This document shows, piece after piece, positions 5,625-9,293 of a stretch of 9,293 bases of DNA. The position numbers and the translations under genes are program-made. Position 1 is the stretch's first letter, and each line of letters begins with the position of its first letter. The notes under the pieces were generated by a model. The model was given only the letters and a program-made list of their open reading frames with translations. It was not told the origin of the DNA and made no database searches. The DNA comes from an uncultured Opitutia bacterium (GTDB lineage Bacteria; Verrucomicrobiota; Verrucomicrobiia; Opitutales; UBA953). The stretch is from NCBI GenBank assembly GCA_903882335.1, contig CAIRWP010000125.1, positions 1 through 9,293 on the forward strand, in the 5' to 3' direction.

Positions 5625-6760
5625 GGGGCGAGGGCGACCGGTTGGTCGTAGGAAGGATCCCAGTCCTTCCAGACGGGTTCATACCCTTGGGCGCGCAGCA
5701 ACGCGGCGACCTCCGCCGGGGAGCGGTCGTCCTCGATCGCGAACTGCTCGAGCGACGCTTCGCGTCCTTCGGCGTAGCCACCCGGGTTCGTGTGGGAGCC
5801 GGCGCTCATGGCCGTCACGCCGACGCGGCAGGCGTGGTCGCGGAATTTGCGGCTTTCGCGCGTGCTCAGCGTGAGCTCGACCTCCCCGCTGAGGAGCCGG
5901 AAGGCGCAGATCGCCTGGACGAGGTCGCGGTCGGTCATCTCAACCTTCGGCTGCAGCTCGCCCTCGTGCGGGCGGATGCGCGGGAAGGACACGCTGAAGC
6001 GACTCCGCCAATGCTTGCGCTCGAGCCAGCGGAGGTGGAGCGCCGTGAAGAAACATTCCGCGCGCCAATCCTCCAGGCCGAACAGCGCGCCGAGGCCGAT
6101 CTTGTGGACGCCGGCGGCGCCGACGCGGTCCGGGGCGTCGAGGCGGTAGGCGAAGTCCGACTTCCGCCCCTTCGGGTGGTGGATGTGGTAGGTCTCGCGG
6201 TGGTAAGTCTCCTGGTAGACGAGCACCGCGTTCAGGCCGTGGCGGCGGAGCTCGGCGTACTCCGCGGTCTCCATCGGCTGCACCTCGAGCGAGAGCGACG
6301 AGAAGTGCGGGCGGAGCAGGTCGAGGGCCTGGACGAAGTAGGGAACCTCCACCTTGTTCGACTCGCCCGTCAGGATCAGCAGGTGGTCGAAGCCCAGCTT
6401 CTTGAGGGCGCCGGCCTCGCGGAGGATCTCGCCGGGGTTCAGCGTGCGCCGCGGGACCTTGTTGCCGGCGGAGAAGCCGCAGTAGGTGCAGACGTTCTGG
6501 CACTCGTTGGACAGGTAGGCCGGCGCGAAGAGCTGCATCGTGCGACCGTAGCGTCGGACCGTGCGCTCATGGCTCAGGCGGGCCATCCGTTCCAGATGCG
6601 GGGCCGCCGCCGGCGAGATCAGCGCCTGGAAGTCCTCGAGGTCGGCCGCATCCGCCTCGGCGCGGGCGAGCGCGCGGAGCACGTCGGCCTCCGTCTTCCG
6701 CCGGACCGAGGCGAGGACCTCGTCCCAGGGATGGGCGGCATGGACTTCGGCGAAGGACAT
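5621..6760 (-). CDS. thiH: 2-iminoacetate synthase ThiH (radical SAM tyrosine lyase)
   Basis: ThiH splits tyrosine to p-cresol and dehydroglycine, which ThiG uses to build the thiazole ring of thiamin. The 379-residue protein has the cluster motif SNECQNVCTYCGF, with C87, C91 and C94 (CX3CX2C) binding the radical-SAM [4Fe-4S] cluster. It also shows the family blocks VYQETYHRETY (181-191), DRVGAAGVHKIGLGALFGL (211-229), FSVSFPRIRPHEG, LTLSTRESRKFRD and a C-terminal PVWKDWD. It ends at ThiH length and lacks the C-terminal cluster-binding extension of HydG, which argues against hydrogenase maturation. The ATG at 6760 is the family start; a much longer open frame reaches 7147 only by running over gcvH in another frame. 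It lies 50 bases downstream of gcvH and overlaps rsmE. ThiG, ThiS and ThiF are not in the window. Confidence 0.95.
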   Translation of the reverse strand: MSFAEVHAAHPWDEVLASVRRKTEADVLRALARAEADAADLEDFQALISPAAAPHLERMARLSHERTVRRYGRTMQLFAPAYLSNECQNVCTYCGFSAGNKVPRRTLNPGEILREAGALKKLGFDHLLILTGESNKVEVPYFVQALDLLRPHFSSLSLEVQPMETAEYAELRRHGLNAVLVYQETYHRETYHIHHPKGRKSDFAYRLDAPDRVGAAGVHKIGLGALFGLEDWRAECFFTALHLRWLERKHWRSRFSVSFPRIRPHEGELQPKVEMTDRDLVQAICAFRLLSGEVELTLSTRESRKFRDHACRVGVTAMSAGSHTNPGGYAEGREASLEQFAIEDDRSPAEVAALLRAQGYEPVWKDWDPSYDQPVALAP

Positions 6761-6810
6761 CGCCCCGGATGGTGGGCCAAATCCCTCGCAGGGCAAGGGT
6801 TCGCGGCGGC

Positions 6811-7191
6811 TCAGAGGATCGCCGCGTAGCCGGCGGCGTCGAGCAGCCCGGCCAGCTCGCCCGGGTTCTTCACCTTCACCTTGATCATCCACGCGCCGCC
6901 GTACGGCTCGCGGTTCACGAGGTCCGGCGTGTCGTTCAGGGAGCCGTTGGCCTCGAGGACTTCGCAGGTCACCGGGCTGTAGAGGTCGGACGCCGCCTTG
7001 ACGGATTCGACCGCGCCGAAGACCTCGCCGGCGCCGAAGGCCTGGCCGGCTTTCGGGAGGTCGACGAACGTGACGTCCCCGAGGGCGGCCTGCGCGTGGT
7101 CGGTGATCCCGATGGTGGCGGTGCCGTCCGCGGCGAGCCGGATCCACTCGTGGTCCTTGGTGTAATGGAGGTCGGCAGGGACGTTGCTCAT
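6811..7191 (-). CDS. gcvH: Glycine cleavage system H protein
   Basis: GcvH is the small lipoyl carrier that shuttles the aminomethyl group from the P protein to the T protein and is then reoxidised by the L protein. The 126-residue product has normal family length. Its N-terminus YTKDHEWIRL, the central GDVTFVDLPKAGQ and the lipoylation site GAVESVKAASDLYSPV, with K65 as the lipoyl-lysine, are all standard. The C-terminal NREPYGGAWMIKVKVKNPGEL also fits. It follows gcvT by 38 bases and precedes thiH by 50, all on the minus strand, so one operon is likely. No Shine-Dalgarno sequence is obvious ahead of the ATG, which is common for this window. Confidence 0.96.
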   Translation of the reverse strand: MSNVPADLHYTKDHEWIRLAADGTATIGITDHAQAALGDVTFVDLPKAGQAFGAGEVFGAVESVKAASDLYSPVTCEVLEANGSLNDTPDLVNREPYGGAWMIKVKVKNPGELAGLLDAAGYAAIL

Positions 7192-7229
7192 GGGTTCTGG
7201 GTAAGGTGGGAGGGGATTATTTCAACCCT

Positions 7230-8321
7230 TCACTTCACGAAGGGCTCGACCGCGATGCGCAGCGGGATCCGGTTCCCGCGGATGTCGACGGTCAGTTCGG
7301 CCGAGCCGGTGTAGCCGGCCGCCACGAGCGCGGTCCCGATCGGTTTGTTAAGGGTCGGGGAGTGCGTCCCGGAGAGCACTTCGCCGACCGGCGTCTCGCC
7401 GGCGTAGACCTGGGCGCCTTGGCGGGCGATGCGGCGGTCATCGAGCGAGAAGAGCACGACGGAGGCGGCGGGGCCACCCTCGGCTTGGCGGCGCAACGCC
7501 TCGCGGCCGACGAACTCGCCCTTGGCGAACTTCACCGTCCAGCCGAGCCCGGCTTGAATCGGCGAAATGCGCTCGGAGATCTCATGGCCGTAGAGCGGGT
7601 AGTTGGCCTCGAGGCGGAGTGAGTCGCGGGCGCCGAGGCCGGCGGGCACGAGCCCGTGCGGCTTACCTAGTTCGAGCAAGGCGCGCGCGACCTTCTCGGC
7701 GGAAGCGGCCGGCAGGTAGATCTCAAAGCCGGCCGAGCCGGTGTAGCCGGTACGGGATACGACGCAGCCGGACGCGCCGGCGACTTCGCCCACGGCGAAG
7801 CCGAAGCGCTTGATCGTCCCGAGCGGCAGCGCGGTCGCGAGACCGAGGATGCGTTCGGCCACCGGGCCTTGGAGCGCGAGCTGCGCCCAGGCGGCGCACT
7901 CGTCGAGGACCTCGACCTTGAACGGCCCGATCAGCGAGCGCATCCAGGCGATGTCCTTGGCGGCGTTCGAGGCGTTGAGGCAGATGAGGAACTCCGTCTC
8001 GGAGAAGCGGTAGACGATCAGGTCGTCGACGCACCCGCCGTCGGGCTGGCACATGACCGTGTAGCGGGCCATGCCGGGACGGATCGACGCCATGTCGTTC
8101 GTCATGATACGGTCGAGGAAGGCGGCGGCGTCGCGGCCGCGGACGCGGGCTTCGCCCATGTGCGAGACGTCGAAGAGGCCGGCGGCCTTGCGGACGGCCT
8201 GGTGCTCCTCGATGATGCCGGCGTACTGCACCGGCATCTCCCAACCGGCGAAGGGGACGATGCGCCCGCCGAGTTCGACGTGGAGCGCGTGGAGAGGCGT
8301 GCGGGCGAGCGGTTCCGACAT
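7230..8321 (-). CDS. gcvT: Glycine cleavage system aminomethyltransferase (T protein)
   Basis: GcvT takes the aminomethyl group from GcvH, releases ammonia and makes 5,10-methylenetetrahydrofolate. The 363-residue length is typical. Conserved blocks run in order: PFAGWEMPVQYAGIIEEH (23-40), FDVSHMGE (50-57), GGCVDDLIVYR with the folate-site Asp pair D99-D100, SRTGYTGSAGFEIYLP, LGARDSLRLEANYPLYGHE, and the C-terminal barrel with GEVLSGTHSPTLNKPIG. In the GYTG block the usual acidic GYTGEDGFE reads GYTGSAGFE, a mild substitution. The ATG at 8321 gives the family start; an ATG at 8348 would add nine residues that run towards the terminator. It is the first gene of the gcvT-gcvH-thiH-rsmE cluster. 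Only 35 bases separate it from the upstream gene's terminator T-run. Confidence 0.96.
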   Translation of the reverse strand: MSEPLARTPLHALHVELGGRIVPFAGWEMPVQYAGIIEEHQAVRKAAGLFDVSHMGEARVRGRDAAAFLDRIMTNDMASIRPGMARYTVMCQPDGGCVDDLIVYRFSETEFLICLNASNAAKDIAWMRSLIGPFKVEVLDECAAWAQLALQGPVAERILGLATALPLGTIKRFGFAVGEVAGASGCVVSRTGYTGSAGFEIYLPAASAEKVARALLELGKPHGLVPAGLGARDSLRLEANYPLYGHEISERISPIQAGLGWTVKFAKGEFVGREALRRQAEGGPAASVVLFSLDDRRIARQGAQVYAGETPVGEVLSGTHSPTLNKPIGTALVAAGYTGSAELTVDIRGNRIPLRIAVEPFVK

Positions 8322-8356
8322 GCCCCCAAGGTGCGGAGGGCGGGGCACCTTCCAAC

Positions 8357-8385
8357 AAAAAAGCCCGGCGTCGCCGCCGGGCTTT
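8357..8385 (-). terminator. Intrinsic terminator of the coiled-coil gene
   Basis: AAAGCCCGGCG at 8360-8370 and CGCCGGGCTTT at 8375-8385 are perfect reverse complements around a four-base loop. On the minus strand the GC-rich stem is followed by six T residues (8357-8362), a textbook rho-independent terminator. It starts 20 bases after the stop codon at 8406 and therefore serves that gene, separating it from gcvT. The plus-strand side has only three T residues and no gene arrives from that direction. Confidence 0.9.
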
Positions 8386-8405
8386 CATTCAGGCCGTCGG
8401 GTCGC

Positions 8406-9293
8406 TTACTGGCCGAGTTCCTGGCGGAGCTTGGCGAGCTGTTCCTTGAACTCTTCCTCGGTGATCGTCCGGCTGCGCTTGCGGTTCTCGAGCAGGGCGA
8501 TGCGGGTATTGAGCTCGGCGTAGGCGCGCTTCTTGGCTTCGGTCTTGGCGGCGACCGCCTCGAGGCGGGCGTCGGCGAGAACCTTCTCGGCGGCTTCGGA
8601 CTTGGCGGCGGCTTCGGCCTTGGCGTCCTCGAGGGACTTGGCGGCGGCCTTGGTGGCCTCGGCGAGCTTGGCTTCGGCTTCGGCCTTCACGTCGGCAAGG
8701 GCCTTCTCGGCGGCGGCCTTGGACTGACCGGCGGCCTCGGCGGCGGAATCCTTCGATTCCTTCAGCGCCTTCTCGGCGTTGAGGGCGGCGTCGGCGGCGG
8801 CCTTCTCAAGGGAGGAGTACTTCTCGGCGGCTTCCTTGAGCTTGCCGTTGGCTTCGGCGAGGGCCTTCTCGGCGGCCTCGGCGGCAGCCTTGGAGTTCTC
8901 GGCCTTGGCTTCCTCGAGCTGCTTGGTGAGGGAGGCGAGGGACTTTTCGGAGGCCTTGGCGGCGTCGGCGGCCTGGTCGGCAGCGGCTTCCTTGGCCTTG
9001 GCGAGTTCCTTGCCGGCGTCGGCCTTGGCGTCCTCGAGCTGGCGGGTCAGCGACTCGATGTTCTTCTGGGCGGTCTTGGCGGCATCGGCGTTGGCCTCAT
9101 TGGCTTCTTCCTTGGCCTTGGCGACGGCCTGCGCGTTCTCGGCCTTGGCTTGTTCGAGCTGCTTGGTGAGGGAGGCGAGGGACTTTTCGGAAGCCTTGGC
9201 GGCGTCGGCGGCCTGGTCGGCGGCGGCTTCCTTGGCCTTGGCGAGCTCCTAGGCGGCGACGGCCTTGGCGTCCTCGAGCAGGCGGGTCAGCGA
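8406..9293 (-). pseudogene. Coiled-coil repeat protein gene, 5'-truncated by the window, with in-frame TAG
   Basis: The reading frame runs from the window edge to a TAA at 8406, 295 codons, and encodes a protein almost entirely of Ala, Lys, Glu, Asp, Leu and Gln. It is built from five 40-residue units that each begin SLTKQLE-like (9293 down to 8694). A non-repetitive tail follows, ending ELNTRIALLENRKRSRTITEEEFKEQLAKLRQELGQ. It should form a long helical coiled coil; function and location are unknown because the N-terminus is missing. A TAG at 9249-9251 (minus strand) interrupts unit 1 where the near-identical unit 3 has AAG (Lys). After the TAG there is no in-frame ATG, and no GTG before the weak candidate at 8690, so the distal part lacks a credible start. 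It may be a decayed gene or an error at a contig end. Codon use matches the neighbours, so the frame itself is real. Confidence 0.7.
8694..9293 (-). repeat. Five tandem 120-bp units encoding 40-residue repeats
   Basis: In the coiled-coil frame the units are 9293-9174, 9173-9054, 9053-8934, 8933-8814 and 8813-8694. Units 1 and 3 are nearly the same (113 of 120 bases), units 2 and 4 share their first third, and unit 5 is degenerate. This gives an 80-residue super-period on top of the 40-residue one, suggesting duplication of a two-unit block. Forty residues is not a whole number of heptads but equals one heptad plus three 11-residue hendecads. A mixed coiled coil is therefore plausible, by inference. 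The array continues past the window edge. Confidence 0.85.

Noticed and set aside
5621..6760. HydG (hydrogenase maturase) instead of ThiH
   Set aside because: The protein ends at ThiH length after PVWKDWD and lacks the C-terminal Cys-rich cluster domain of HydG. No hydrogenase genes are nearby.
5642..6829. A 395-codon plus-strand open frame opposite thiH
   Set aside because: It mirrors the thiH codons. The translation is low-complexity Arg/Glu/Val-rich sequence with no motifs, while the minus strand gives a textbook ThiH.
6761..7147. Apparent N-terminal extension of ThiH by about 129 residues
   Set aside because: This part reads gcvH in another frame and is Arg/Gly/Pro-rich. ThiH family length and N-terminus match a start at 6760.
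8779..9252. Ala/Ser-rich plus-strand open frame opposite the coiled-coil gene
   Set aside because: It is the complement of a repetitive Ala/Lys/Glu-coding strand. The minus-strand frame has a proper stop followed by a terminator.

Overview
The window is GC-rich bacterial DNA with tightly packed genes, several stop/start overlaps and few clear Shine-Dalgarno sequences. The protein complement and style suggest a Verrucomicrobiota member, perhaps Opitutae-like. That placement is inferred from general resemblance, not from a marker gene. The left edge lies inside a dispersed repeat and the right edge inside a tandem repeat, so the window may be a whole draft contig that broke at repeats.

Layout. 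1-1190: two direct copies of a composite palindromic repeat (about 247 bp, 6 differences) bracket a small lipoprotein gene. 1188-2373, minus strand: an ogt-comFC pair (alkylguanine repair; ComF phosphoribosyltransferase-like protein) with overlapping reading frames. The comFC stop codon lies in the last bases of repeat copy 2. 2423-4368, plus strand, divergent from ogt: a PatB/MalY C-S lyase overlapped by a polytopic membrane protein of unknown function. 4373-4777, minus: a diverged four-helix-bundle protein, convergent with the membrane gene. 4872-8321, minus: a co-directional cluster in transcription order gcvT, gcvH, thiH, rsmE. 8357-8385: an intrinsic terminator for the next gene. 8406-9293, minus: the 3' part of an Ala/Lys/Glu-rich coiled-coil gene built from 40-residue repeats, with an in-frame TAG near the window edge.

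How the genes work together. GcvT and GcvH are the aminomethyltransferase and lipoyl carrier of glycine cleavage. ThiH makes the dehydroglycine used for the thiazole of thiamin. RsmE methylates 16S rRNA. The first three share glycine/C1 and radical-SAM chemistry. gcvP, gcvL and the other thiamin genes are not in the window. The rest is ordinary housekeeping: DNA repair, sulfur amino-acid lyase and ComF.

I found no convincing new defence or mobile system. The best leads are the REP/BIME-like repeat pair around the lipoprotein gene, its fusion to the comFC stop codon, the interrupted 40-residue-repeat coiled-coil gene, and the placement of thiH in a glycine-cleavage cluster.
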